Assembly: GCA_011523845.1 (NCBI GenBank)
Contig: WTFV01000138.1
Span: forward strand, 1 to 56,485
DNA: 56,485 nt
Source: Acidobacteriota bacterium
Lineage (GTDB): Bacteria > Acidobacteriota > Vicinamibacteria > Vicinamibacterales > UBA8438
Direction of reading: 5' to 3'
Both the position numbers and the translations under genes were made by a program. The notes beneath the pieces were generated by a model, which worked only from the letters and a program-made list of their open reading frames with translations, was not told the origin of the DNA and did not search any database. Below are positions 25,593 through 34,041 of this stretch, piece after piece. Within the stretch, counting starts at the first letter, position 1, and each line of letters opens with the position of its first letter.

Positions 25593-26060
25593 GTCGCCGT
25601 CCTGCTCGTGTTCGTCGCCCTGCGGCTCGCGACGGCGCTGACCCGTGACCGGCGCAAGCGCGGCAGCGAGCGCGAGGCGATAGCGGCCGGCGGGCGGACC
25701 ATCCTGGCCGAGATACCGACCGACGAGGGCCTGCTGTTCTTCACGGAGGATGCCGCGGCGTTCTACCTGGGCGACCGACCGATGCCGAAGGCGAGGATTG
25801 CGGCCGCCCGCGTCCTCATCAACGGCGCCCCCATCGCCGTCGCGGCCCGACCCGAGCATCAGGCCGCGGCCGCGATCGGGAGCGACCTCGTCCAGCAGCG
25901 GCCGGAAGGGCTCGCGCGCGACCGCTGGGACGTCTCCATCGACATCGAGGAAGGCGGCACGGTCATCGTTCCCTGCGGTGCGATCCGCGAGCAGATCTCG
26001 CAGGAGCTCGCGCGCGGCATCTTCGACGCGGTCAAGCGCACCCTGGAGGCTCGGGGTTGA
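25569..26060 (+). CDS. membrane-anchored protein of unknown function
   Basis: A 163-aa protein. Residues 5-25 (VAALVAVLLVFVALRLATAL) form one N-terminal membrane anchor, followed by a basic stretch (TRDRRKRG) that would lie in the cytoplasm. The remaining 130 residues look like a small soluble alpha/beta domain with no motif I recognise. The ATG at 25569 lies in the second copy of a 41-bp duplication, and no clear ribosome binding site precedes it. It converges on the adenosyltransferase gene. Confidence 0.65.
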   Translation: MRDIVAALVAVLLVFVALRLATALTRDRRKRGSEREAIAAGGRTILAEIPTDEGLLFFTEDAAAFYLGDRPMPKARIAAARVLINGAPIAVAARPEHQAAAAIGSDLVQQRPEGLARDRWDVSIDIEEGGTVIVPCGAIREQISQELARGIFDAVKRTLEARG

Positions 26061-26096
26061 GTGCCCGCGCCGGCGCACGGCGGGCGCCGGCGAACG

Positions 26097-26636
26097 TCAC
26101 CATTCGATCTCGGCCGCGCCGGATCGGTGATTCACGGCGCGCGCGAGGGCGAACAGCAGGTCCGACAGCCGGTTGACGTAGCGCAGAATCTCCGGCTCCA
26201 CCGCTTCGAGGCCGAGCCCGACGATCCGCCGCTCGGCGCGCCGGCAGACGGTGCGGGCCTGGTGCAGGGCCGCCCCGGTCGGGCTTCCCCCCGGCAGGAT
26301 GAAGCTGCGCAGCGGCGGCAGCGCGCCGTCGACCCGGTCGATCCACGCCTCGAGACGCTCGACGTCGGACTGGCCGATCCGCGCCTTCGTCACGCGGGCC
26401 GAGATGCGCGACCGCGGGTCGGCCAGGCGGGACCCGATGGCGAACAGGTCGCGCTGCACCGCAACGACCATCTCGTCCAGATCGTCGGGCAACCCGGCGG
26501 CGCGGGCGACGCCGACCGTCGCGTTCAGCTCGTCGACGTCGCCGTAGACGGCGACGCGCGGATCGTCCTTCGGGACCGTGGTCCCGTCGAACAGCGCGGT
26601 GGTGCCGCGATCCCCGACCCCGGTATAGAGACGCAT
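26097..26636 (-). CDS. pduO: PduO-type cob(I)alamin adenosyltransferase
   Basis: ATP:cob(I)alamin adenosyltransferase making adenosylcobalamin; 179 aa, a trimeric five-helix bundle family. The N-terminal TGVGDRGTTALFDG is the ATP-binding motif, RSFILPGG is the conserved middle, and VCRRAERR plus YVNRLSDLLFALAR are the C-terminal signatures. It starts 12 bp after the ygfZ stop, so the two are probably cotranscribed. There are no other cobalamin genes in view, so it likely serves B12 salvage. Confidence 0.93.
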   Translation of the reverse strand: MRLYTGVGDRGTTALFDGTTVPKDDPRVAVYGDVDELNATVGVARAAGLPDDLDEMVVAVQRDLFAIGSRLADPRSRISARVTKARIGQSDVERLEAWIDRVDGALPPLRSFILPGGSPTGAALHQARTVCRRAERRIVGLGLEAVEPEILRYVNRLSDLLFALARAVNHRSGAAEIEW

Positions 26637-26648
26637 CGGCCGGGATTA

Positions 26649-27668
26649 TCACACGGCGCCGTCGGCGGGGACGAACGGCAGGGCGGTGACGACGGCCGGC
26701 ACGCGCTCCGCTTCCAGCGCGACCGCGACGGGCGCGCCGGCGGCGTCGGCCAGCTCTCGCCGCACGTAACCCAGCGCGATGACCGCGCCGAGCGACGGGG
26801 AGAACGCCGCGCTGGTCACGCGGCCGACCTCGCCGTCGCCGCCGAGAATCGCCGCGCCGCGGACAGGCAACGGAGAATCCGCAGCCGCGGGCTGCTCCAG
26901 CGTCAGGCCCACGAGCCGGCGGGCGACGCGCCCCTGCCCCCGGTGGAGGATGCGGACGACGACCTCCTGCCCCACGTAGCAGCCCTTGTCGAAGCTGATG
27001 GCGCGGTCCGCGATCCCCGCCTCGAGCGGGATGGTCTCGCCGTCCATGTCGATCGGGAACGCGGGGCGGCCCGACTCCACGCGCACCGTCTCGCACGCCG
27101 CGCGTTCCACGGCCACGGCGCCGGCCGCCACGAGGGCGCGCCGGAGCTCCTTCGCGGCGGGCCGCTCCACCATCACGCGATAACCCTCGACGCCCAGATC
27201 GTCGGTGCGGGCCGCCACACCCGAGCCCGCCCCGAGCTCGATGGCACGGTGGTCGCAGACCCCCATGCGGCCGGCCGGCGCGCCGGTCAGCGCCGCGATC
27301 ACCTCGCGCGCGCCCGGCCCGTGCACCCCGCAGGTCGCCGATCCCGCGGTCAGGTCCTCGACGCGCACGTCCTCGGTGAAGACGAGGTCGTCGAACCGCT
27401 CCCGCAGCCGGTCCGTCACGCCGCCGTCGACGTCCAGCAGCACGCGTTCACGGCCGGCGAAGACGTGCATGTCGGCGATCATCCGCCCCTGCGGCGTCAG
27501 CATGGTGGCGTAGCAGCCGCTTCCCGGCGACAGGGCGGCGACGTCGTTGCTCAGCAGGCCCTGCAGGAAATCGGCCCGGTCGCGGCCGGCGACCTCCAGC
27601 CACCCGCGGCCCGGAAGCTCGACGAGGCCCGCGCCGCTACGCAGAGTCCGATAATCGGCGATGCTCAC
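26649..27668 (-). CDS. ygfZ: folate-binding protein YgfZ/GcvT-like
   Basis: Tetrahydrofolate-dependent helper of Fe-S cluster enzymes such as the tRNA methylthiotransferase MiaB; 339 aa. The family signature KGCYVGQE (near residue 240), followed by VVVRILHRGQGRV, distinguishes it from true GcvT. The N-terminal half shows the GcvT-like ADFLQGLLSNDV segment. The GTG start at 27668 lacks a clear ribosome binding site but is the only start at the family N-terminus. It diverges from the alpha/beta hydrolase, with just 15 bp between the two start codons. Confidence 0.9.
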   Translation of the reverse strand: MSIADYRTLRSGAGLVELPGRGWLEVAGRDRADFLQGLLSNDVAALSPGSGCYATMLTPQGRMIADMHVFAGRERVLLDVDGGVTDRLRERFDDLVFTEDVRVEDLTAGSATCGVHGPGAREVIAALTGAPAGRMGVCDHRAIELGAGSGVAARTDDLGVEGYRVMVERPAAKELRRALVAAGAVAVERAACETVRVESGRPAFPIDMDGETIPLEAGIADRAISFDKGCYVGQEVVVRILHRGQGRVARRLVGLTLEQPAAADSPLPVRGAAILGGDGEVGRVTSAAFSPSLGAVIALGYVRRELADAAGAPVAVALEAERVPAVVTALPFVPADGAV

Positions 27669-27683
27669 GGTCTGCTGGATGAT

Positions 27684-29390
27684 ATGCTGACTCTCGTGAG
27701 GCAACGACTTCGCCAGCGCATGCGCCTGGCCGCCTGTGCGACGCTGGTGGCCGTGTCCGCGGGTGTCGGCTGGGCGCAGCCGGCGGCCGACGTGGGGGCG
27801 GGCGAGGCGCTCTTCAACGTCTTCGTGGGATCGACACCCGCCGGTTTCGAGCGGGTGCGCGTGGTCCGGACGGACGATGACGACGGGTGGCTCGTGCAGG
27901 CGAGCGGCCAGATGACGGTGCCCGTGCCGACCGACACGCGGGTCTTCGAGGCCGCGTACGACTCGGATTGGCGCCCCCGTCGGCTCACCCTCGAAGGTTC
28001 CCGGGCGGGCGTTCCCTTCCGCCTCGAGAGCAGCTTCGCGGACGGCGCCGTAACGAACGTTCTGCGGGAAGGCGACCGCGAGACCACGACCGGCGATCGC
28101 ATCGATCCCGCGGCGGTCCTGCTGCCCAACTCGATCTTCGTCAGCTACGAGGCCCTGGCCGCCCGCCTGGGCGGGTCGCAGCCGGGCGACGAGCTGCCGA
28201 TCTACGTGCCTCCGCGAGGCTACCTGACAGCGCGGGTCGACGGGGTCGGCATCCAGCACATCGAGACGGCCGAACGGATCATCGAGGCGCGGACCTACCG
28301 CATCACGTTCACCGACCCCAGTCAGCCGCTCGAAGCCGAGGTGTGGACCGACGAGAACTACCGGCTGCTGCGAATCAGCCTGCCCTACGCCTCGCTGGAG
28401 GTCGCCCGCCGCGACATCGCATCGGTCTCGGCACGGTTGACCACCGATCCACCCCACCCCGGCAGCGAGCGCGTACGGGTCCGGGCGGCCGGGTTCAGCC
28501 TGGCGGCCACCGTGATCACCCCCGTGGACGTGGCCCCGCCGCCCGACGGCCGTTGGCCGGCGGTGGTGCTGGTGCCGGGTACCGGGCCGGTCGACCGGGA
28601 CGAGAACGTCTCCGGCGTGCCCGTCTTCCGCCAGCTCGCCTGGGCCCTCGCCGACAGCGGATTCGTGGTCGCGCGTTACGACAAGCGCGGCTTCGGGCAA
28701 AGCGGCGGCCGGGCCGAATCGGCGACACTCGAAGACTACGCCCAGGACGTGCGCGTGATGGTGCGGCATCTGCAGGGGCGCGAAGATGTCGACCGGGACC
28801 GTATCGTCGCCGCGGGGTACGGCGAAGGCGGCTGGATCGGACTGCTGGCCGCACGCCGGGAGAACCGGATCAAGGGGCTGGCCCTGTTGGCGACACCCGG
28901 TACCGCCGGCGCGACGTTCGTGCTCGAGCAGCAACGGGACGAGTTGCGGAGAAGGGGCACGACGGGAGACGAGCGCCAGGAACGCATCGACCTGCAGATG
29001 CGCATCCACCGCGCGGTCCTGGGAGAGGACGGGTGGGACGGCATCCCCGACGCAGTGCGCAGGCAGGCCGATACCCCCATGTTCCGCAGCTTCCTCGAGT
29101 TCGACCCGACCGACGTCATCCGCCGCGTGCGCCAGCCTCTCCTGCTGATCCAGGGTTCTCTGGACCGACAGGTTCCGCCCTATCATGCCGAGCGCCTCGC
29201 AAGCGTGGCCCGCTTGCGGGGGCGCCGGGAGTCGACGGTGGAGCTGGCCGGACTCGAGGGCGTCAATCACCTGCTGCTGGCGGCGACCGGCGCGGCGGGC
29301 GAGAGCGCGCCGCTGGAGAACCGCGAGATCACGCCACGGATCGCCGAGGTTTTCATCGACTGGATCCGCCGGACGGTCCCCGCCGAGTAG
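27684..29390 (+). CDS. secreted alpha/beta-hydrolase family protein with nucleophile Ser replaced
   Basis: A 568-aa protein with a signal peptide ending GVGWAQ and a roughly 250-residue N-terminal beta-rich domain. An alpha/beta hydrolase domain follows (about 275-568) of the kind that usually carries GHSEGG. Here the elbow reads GYGEGG at 378-383, with Gly380 (codon GGC, 28821-28823) where the catalytic Ser belongs. The acid in QGSLDRQVPP and the His in GVNHLL are kept. The protein may therefore be inactive as a hydrolase or use other chemistry. Other possible starts are GTG 27696 and ATG 27720; the latter directly begins the signal sequence. Confidence 0.83.
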   Translation: MLTLVRQRLRQRMRLAACATLVAVSAGVGWAQPAADVGAGEALFNVFVGSTPAGFERVRVVRTDDDDGWLVQASGQMTVPVPTDTRVFEAAYDSDWRPRRLTLEGSRAGVPFRLESSFADGAVTNVLREGDRETTTGDRIDPAAVLLPNSIFVSYEALAARLGGSQPGDELPIYVPPRGYLTARVDGVGIQHIETAERIIEARTYRITFTDPSQPLEAEVWTDENYRLLRISLPYASLEVARRDIASVSARLTTDPPHPGSERVRVRAAGFSLAATVITPVDVAPPPDGRWPAVVLVPGTGPVDRDENVSGVPVFRQLAWALADSGFVVARYDKRGFGQSGGRAESATLEDYAQDVRVMVRHLQGREDVDRDRIVAAGYGEGGWIGLLAARRENRIKGLALLATPGTAGATFVLEQQRDELRRRGTTGDERQERIDLQMRIHRAVLGEDGWDGIPDAVRRQADTPMFRSFLEFDPTDVIRRVRQPLLLIQGSLDRQVPPYHAERLASVARLRGRRESTVELAGLEGVNHLLLAATGAAGESAPLENREITPRIAEVFIDWIRRTVPAE

Positions 29391-29414
29391 CCCGCCCGCG
29401 CCTGCCGGCGGCCC

Positions 29415-29466
29415 CGGGCGACGCTTCGTGCCGGCGGTCGCGGGCGACGCTTCGTGCCGGCGGTCG
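29415..29466 (+). repeat. perfect 2 x 26-bp tandem repeat
   Basis: The 26-bp unit CGGGCGACGCTTCGTGCCGG plus CGGTCG occurs twice without a mismatch at 29415-29440 and 29441-29466. It lies in the short gap between the convergent alpha/beta hydrolase and FHA genes. Confidence 0.85.
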
Positions 29467-29477
29467 CGGTGGAAGCC

Positions 29478-29783
29478 TCATTCGGCCGTCCGCGGCTGCT
29501 CGCGGCTCACGCTGAGCTCCACCTGTCCCACCCGCACCCGGTCGCCGGCTTCCAGGGTGGCGAGGCGGATGCGGGCCTCGTTGACGAACGTGCCGTTCGT
29601 GCTTCTGAGATCCTCGATCACGAGCTGTTGCTCCGTCGCGGTCAGCCGGCAATGAACGCGTGAGATGAGCGCGTTGTCGATGACGAAGTCGGCGGTCGTC
29701 GATCTGCCCAGCGTCCTGCCCGCTCCCGGCGGCAGCCGCAGGATCCGCGGGCGCCGGCCAATCGTCGCGCGAAGAATCCACAT
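29478..29783 (-). CDS. small FHA-domain protein
   Basis: A 101-aa protein that is almost only a forkhead-associated domain: GRSTTADFVI, SRVHC and STNGTFVN contain the Gly-Arg, Ser-x-x-His and Asn residues that bind phosphothreonine. It probably docks onto a protein phosphorylated by a Ser/Thr kinase; no kinase gene is in the window. It starts 14 bp after the SDR gene and is likely cotranscribed with it. Confidence 0.9.
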   Translation of the reverse strand: MWILRATIGRRPRILRLPPGAGRTLGRSTTADFVIDNALISRVHCRLTATEQQLVIEDLRSTNGTFVNEARIRLATLEAGDRVRVGQVELSVSREQPRTAE

Positions 29784-29797
29784 GACCTTCCGGAAGC

Positions 29798-30571
29798 TCA
29801 GCCCTTGCGCGGCTGGGACGGACGAATCTCGACCCGGCTCGGCAGGCTCCGCGCGTCGTGGCTCAGGAGATCGACGACCACCTGCGCGACATCGGCGGCC
29901 GTCAGCTTCCAGGGCGCCGCGGCGTGTCGGTCGTCGCTCCCGGCGAACGCGGTCCCTACCGAGCCCGGCGCGACCGCGCTCACCCGGATGCCGTCGAAGC
30001 GAACCTCCTGCATGAGCGCGGCGGTGAACGCGTCGAGACCTGCCTTCGACGCGCAGTAGGCCGCGCCGTTCGCGAACGGATGGCTGCCGGCCAGGCTGCT
30101 GATGTTGATGATCCACCCGCCGCCCCGCCGCCGCAGGACCGGAATCGCGGCCCGGCAACAGTAGAAGACCCCGCCGAGGTTCGTCTCGATCACCTGCGCC
30201 CAGTCGGCTGTCGACTGCTCGGCGACCGCCTCGAAGTGCCCGACCCCGGCGTTGTTGATCAGGATGTCCACGCCGCCGAAGCGCTCGTTCGCGGCGCCGA
30301 CGAGGCGTTCCGCGTCGGCCGGGCGCCGCACGTCGGCCGCCACGGTCGCGAGCCGCCCGGCTCCCGCGGTCGCGGCGACCTCCCCCAGCTCGGATGCCGC
30401 CTCGGCGAGCGATCCGGCCGAGCGCCCGGAAATCAGTACGTCGGCGCCGCGCCGCAGCAGGCTCTCCGCCACCGCGCGCCCTATTCCGCGCGAGCCCCCG
30501 GTCACGATGGCGACCGAGCCCGCGAAACGAGCGGCTCCGCCCTGCGCCCCGGCGCGGCTGTCGTCCGTCAT
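29798..30571 (-). CDS. short-chain dehydrogenase/reductase
   Basis: A 257-aa NAD(P)-dependent classical SDR. The dinucleotide motif is TGGSRGIG, the NNAG motif lies in ILINNAGVG, and the catalytic Ser (ISSLAG) and Y-x-x-x-K (YCASK) are all present. The substrate is unknown. The start at MTDDSR (30571) is preferred over upstream Met codons because the SDR fold begins about 18 residues later. It is first in a two-gene operon with the FHA protein and diverges from the malate-dehydrogenase-like gene. Confidence 0.9.
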   Translation of the reverse strand: MTDDSRAGAQGGAARFAGSVAIVTGGSRGIGRAVAESLLRRGADVLISGRSAGSLAEAASELGEVAATAGAGRLATVAADVRRPADAERLVGAANERFGGVDILINNAGVGHFEAVAEQSTADWAQVIETNLGGVFYCCRAAIPVLRRRGGGWIINISSLAGSHPFANGAAYCASKAGLDAFTAALMQEVRFDGIRVSAVAPGSVGTAFAGSDDRHAAAPWKLTAADVAQVVVDLLSHDARSLPSRVEIRPSQPRKG

Positions 30572-30623
30572 CGCCACTAGAATACCGCGAGCCTCGCAGG
30601 AAGATGCGCGGCGGCTTGAGAGC

Positions 30624-31472
30624 ATGTCCGTCCTGGCCATCATCGGCGCCGGAACGCTCGGCGGCGCGCTCGCCCACCTCGCCGCTTCGCAGGACCACTA
30701 CCGGGAGGTTCGGCTGATCGACGACGCCGGCGACGTGGCGGCGGGAAAGGCGCTCGACATTCGGCAGGCGGGCCCGATCGAGCGTTTCGGAACGGCGGTG
30801 GTTGCCGACCGCAGTCCCTCGGCGGTGATAGGCGCGAACGTCGTGGTCCTGACCGGCCCCGCGGCGGCGCCCGCTGCCGAGTGGGACGAAGAGGCCGGCC
30901 TGGACCGACTGCGTCGGGTGGCCGCATTCGGCCGCGGCACGGTCGTCATCTGCGCGGGCGCCGGCCAGCGGCGCCTCGTCGAGCGGGGCGTGTCCGAGGC
31001 GGGGCTCGACCGGCGACGGATCATCGGCTCGGCGCCGGAAGCCCTGCGGGGGGCCGTGCGCGCGATCGTCGCGCTGGAGGTCGGAAGCGAGGCCTCGGAG
31101 GTCGCCCTCACCCTGCTCGGGACCCCTCCGCGGCAGGTCGTCGTGCCCTGGAGCCAGGTGACGGTCGGCGGCCTGTCGCTCGAGGCCAGCCTCGCACCCG
31201 CACGGCAGAGGCGCCTGCGCGAGCGCGTCGCAGCCTTGTGGCCGCCGGGTCCCTACGTTCTCGCCGCCGCCGCCGGACGGGTGGCAGCGTCCCTCGTCAC
31301 CGGCAGCAGCCGCCAGTCGTCCTGTTTCGTCGCGGTCGACGGGGAATTCGGCGTGCGGAAGCACGTGCTGGCCGCCCCCGTCCAACTCGGCGCGGGCGGC
31401 GTGACGCGCATCGTCGAACCGCCGCTGAACGCGCGCGAGCGCACCCGGCTTGCAGCCGCGCGCGCCGACTGA
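30624..31472 (+). CDS. malate/lactate-dehydrogenase-like protein lacking catalytic residues
   Basis: A 282-aa protein that aligns with LDH/MDH enzymes. It keeps IIGAGTLGG (GxGxxG at 8-13), LIDD, GKALDIRQAGP and ANVVVLTGP. However, the active-site loop arginines (ARKPGMSR-like) are replaced by AAAPAAEW. The NPVD strand reads ICAGAGQ. The LDSARFR helix has lost its Asp-Arg pattern, and the catalytic HGD is replaced in LLGTPPRQVVVPW. It is also about 30 residues short. It may bind NAD(P) but cannot be a standard malate dehydrogenase. The reading frame is intact and the codon use normal, so it is probably a maintained pseudoenzyme. Confidence 0.75.
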   Translation: MSVLAIIGAGTLGGALAHLAASQDHYREVRLIDDAGDVAAGKALDIRQAGPIERFGTAVVADRSPSAVIGANVVVLTGPAAAPAAEWDEEAGLDRLRRVAAFGRGTVVICAGAGQRRLVERGVSEAGLDRRRIIGSAPEALRGAVRAIVALEVGSEASEVALTLLGTPPRQVVVPWSQVTVGGLSLEASLAPARQRRLRERVAALWPPGPYVLAAAAGRVAASLVTGSSRQSSCFVAVDGEFGVRKHVLAAPVQLGAGGVTRIVEPPLNARERTRLAAARAD

Positions 31473-31489
31473 CTCCGGACTCAGTCGGC
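31464..31489. terminator. bidirectional hairpin shared by two convergent genes
   Basis: A perfect 9-bp inverted repeat, GCCGACTGA (31464-31472) and TCAGTCGGC (31481-31489), has an 8-nt loop. The stop codon of the MDH-like gene forms the end of one arm and the lipB stop (minus strand) the start of the other, so one hairpin can end both transcripts. Confidence 0.65.
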
Positions 31490-32140
31490 GCCGGCCGCGA
31501 CCTCGCGCTCGAAGACCTCCGCGAACCGTTTCGTCACGCAGTCGGCCACCGCGGCGACCGGAACCGCCGCCCCGGTCAGCCGGGCCAGCGAGGTGACGCC
31601 GCGATCCGCGAGGCCGCACGGCCGGATCAGCGTGAAGTCGTCGAGGTCGGTCGTCACGTTGAGCGCGAACCCGTGACTGGTGACCCAGCGCGAGAGCCGA
31701 ACGCCGATGGCGGCCAGCTTGTCGTTGCCGACCCAGACCCCGGTCAGCCCCGCAATGCGCGTCGCGCGGACGCCGAAGTCCGCCACCGCTCGAATGAGGA
31801 CCTCCTCGAGATCGCGGACGTAGCGGTGCACGTCGCAGCGGTCGGGCTTCAGCAGCACGATGGGATATCCGACCAGTTGCCCGGGGCCGTGGTAGGTCAC
31901 GTCGCCGCCCCGTCGCGCGTCGTGGATCTCGACGCCGCGCCGGCGCAGCACGAGCGGTGACGCCAGCACGTTGTCGGCACCGGCCCGCACACCGCGGGTG
32001 ATGACGGGCGGATGCTCGAGCAGGAGCAACTGGTCGGCTATCTCGCCCCGCTGGCGCTCGACCACGAGCCGCTGCTGCACGTCGATCGCATCGGCGTAGC
32101 CTACGGTTCCCAGCCGCCGCACCTCCAGCGGTGGACGCAT
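31481..32140 (-). CDS. lipB: octanoyl-[ACP]:protein N-octanoyltransferase LipB
   Basis: Transfers octanoate from acyl carrier protein to lipoyl domains, the first step of lipoate synthesis; 219 aa. The signature RRGGDVTYHGPGQLVGYP, the lysine in GVWVGNDKLAAIGV and the catalytic Cys in IRPCGL are present. The start is at MRPPLEVRRLG, the usual family N-terminus. It lies 22 bp downstream of a lipoyl-bearing E2 gene, which is its natural substrate. lipA is not in the window. Confidence 0.96.
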   Translation of the reverse strand: MRPPLEVRRLGTVGYADAIDVQQRLVVERQRGEIADQLLLLEHPPVITRGVRAGADNVLASPLVLRRRGVEIHDARRGGDVTYHGPGQLVGYPIVLLKPDRCDVHRYVRDLEEVLIRAVADFGVRATRIAGLTGVWVGNDKLAAIGVRLSRWVTSHGFALNVTTDLDDFTLIRPCGLADRGVTSLARLTGAAVPVAAVADCVTKRFAEVFEREVAAGAD

Positions 32141-32162
32141 GACGAGGCCCGGTTGCACGGCG

Positions 32163-33377
32163 CTACAGAACGCTGCCGTCGAACTGCTCCAGGCCGGACT
32201 TGACCCTGGCCATGAACCGATCCGCGACCGCGCCGTCAATCAGGCGGTGGTCGAAGCCGAGCGTCAGATAGGCTCGTGGCCGCGCCGCGATGGTCCCGGC
32301 GTCGTCAATCACCGCCGGCCGGCGCTCGACGGCTCCGAGGCAGAGGATGGCCACCTGCGGCTGGTTGATGATCGGCATCCCGAAGATGGATCCGAACGCC
32401 CCGGGATTGGTGATGGTGAACGTGCCGCCCTGCACTTCCCCGGGCGTCAGGCGCTTCGAGCGGGCGCGCGCGGCGAGGTCGGCAATCGCAGCGCTCAACT
32501 CCCGGACGCTCTTGGAACCGGCGCGCCTGATCACCGGCACGATCAGGCCATCGTCGTCGTCCAGAGCCACGGCGATGCCGAGATTGACGTCCGGTGCGTG
32601 TACGACTCCGGTCCCGTCGCCGGTGAGCGAGGCGTTCAGCACCGGCATCTCGACCAGCGCGTCGACGACCGCCTTCGCAACGAACGACAGCCACGTCAAC
32701 CTGGCGCCGCTGCGCGCGTATGCTTCCCGGTGCGCCTCGCGGAGCGCCGCGACGTGGGAGAAGTCCGCGTCGAACACGGTATGCACGTGCGCCGACGTTC
32801 GGCGGCTGCGGAGCATGTGCTCCGCGATCTCGCGCCGCATGACCGACAACGGCGCGATCCGACGATCGTCGGCCGGCACGGCCGGGCTCGCATCGCCTCC
32901 CGTGGAGAGCGACGAGACGTGCTTCAGGATGTCGTCCTTCGTGACTCGTCCGCCCCCACCCGTGCCTGGTACGTCGGCGGGATCGATGCCGTGCTCGCGA
33001 GCCAGTCTCCGGACCACCGGCGAGACATGACCCGCTCCGCGCGGCTTCGCCGACGGCCGTACGGCGGCCGGCGGCGACGGCGCTTCCGGCTCCGGCTCCG
33101 CCGCCGGCGGCGATTCACCGGCCTCGACAACCGTCTCGCCGGGGGCCCCGATGATGGCGACGACACTGTCGACCGGCACGGTCTCGCCCGCCTGCGCGCG
33201 CACCTCGGCAAGGATGCCCCCGGCCGGGGACGGCACCTCGGCATCCACCTTGTCGGTCGACACCTCGAAGAGCGGCTCGTCCCGGTCGACGCGGTCGCCC
33301 ACGCGCTTGTTCCAGCGCACGATCGTGCCCTCGGCGATGGACTCACCGAGCTGCGGCATGAGTACGTCGGTTGCCAT
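32163..33377 (-). CDS. 2-oxoacid dehydrogenase E2 component (dihydrolipoyl acyltransferase)
   Basis: A 404-aa E2 core subunit. The lipoyl domain (1-78) has the modified Lys43 in STDKVDAE, a Pro/Glu/Ala-rich linker follows, then a peripheral-subunit-binding domain (about 117-152, VSPVVRRLAREHGID) and the catalytic domain (about 170-404) with HRLIDG near 377-382. Its single lipoyl domain suits a succinyl-, pyruvate- or branched-chain-type complex. The sequence does not settle which, and E1 and E3 are not adjacent. It is cotranscribed with lipB, which supplies its octanoyl group. Confidence 0.93.
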   Translation of the reverse strand: MATDVLMPQLGESIAEGTIVRWNKRVGDRVDRDEPLFEVSTDKVDAEVPSPAGGILAEVRAQAGETVPVDSVVAIIGAPGETVVEAGESPPAAEPEPEAPSPPAAVRPSAKPRGAGHVSPVVRRLAREHGIDPADVPGTGGGGRVTKDDILKHVSSLSTGGDASPAVPADDRRIAPLSVMRREIAEHMLRSRRTSAHVHTVFDADFSHVAALREAHREAYARSGARLTWLSFVAKAVVDALVEMPVLNASLTGDGTGVVHAPDVNLGIAVALDDDDGLIVPVIRRAGSKSVRELSAAIADLAARARSKRLTPGEVQGGTFTITNPGAFGSIFGMPIINQPQVAILCLGAVERRPAVIDDAGTIAARPRAYLTLGFDHRLIDGAVADRFMARVKSGLEQFDGSVL

Positions 33378-33536
33378 CGACTCGCTGCGGACCGTCGCGG
33401 GGACCGGTACGGGCTGCCTTGCGCGGGGCGGTGGGAACGGCCGACCCGGAAAAAATGGAATGGGAGGGCAGGAAAGGCTCCAACCTCGCGGGCCGGTCGC
33501 CAGCGCGGGCCGGCGGCCGGCACCGGCCGCTACGCG

Positions 33537-33845
33537 TCAGGAGAGCACGGCGTCCTTGAGCTGCTTGGCGATGCGCGCCTTCACCACCTGCTTGGCCGGT
33601 ATCTGGATGGCTTCCCCGGTCGCGGGATTGCGGCCGGTCCGCGCCTCGCGCTTCTGCAGCACGAGCTTGGAGATTCCCGGCAGCGTGAATTCCCCCGAAT
33701 CCTGCAACTGCCGCTCGCACAGCCGCTGCAGCTCTTCGAAGAACTCGCGCACATCCGCGCGCTTGAGCTGGATATCGAAAGCTGCCATGTGCTCGACGAA
33801 GTGCGCGAACAACTCGGTCTTGCCCATTTTGCGGGCTGCGGCCAT
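33537..33845 (-). CDS. HU/IHF-family DNA-binding protein
   Basis: A 102-aa nucleoid-associated protein. It has the helical dimerisation half (MGKTELFAHFVEHMAAFD...) and the DNA-binding arm with GRNPATGE, the Pro of which intercalates in HU/IHF. It is preceded by a GGGGGAG ribosome binding site. The N-terminal MAAARK extension is slightly longer than in E. coli HU. It is monocistronic and divergent from queF. Confidence 0.92.
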   Translation of the reverse strand: MAAARKMGKTELFAHFVEHMAAFDIQLKRADVREFFEELQRLCERQLQDSGEFTLPGISKLVLQKREARTGRNPATGEAIQIPAKQVVKARIAKQLKDAVLS

Positions 33846-34041
33846 CGACGCTCCCCCTTGGTGTTGGCGCGCTGTCCCCGACGCCGCGGCGACCGCGCGC
33901 GCTGGCGATCATCCGGACGAAAATCCCGGCAATAGATGACGAACGTCAGCGTAAACCGCGTCGAAATGCTAGCGTGAGCGGCGTCGCGTGTCAATCCGTC
34001 GCGGACCGGCGCCGCCTCCGAATTCGCGCTAAACTCATCGC

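Noticed and set aside
24096..26078. A 660-codon minus-strand frame overlapping thiI and the 25569 gene
   Set aside because: It crosses genes on both strands and is Arg/Gly/Ala shadow sequence; thiI is in another frame.
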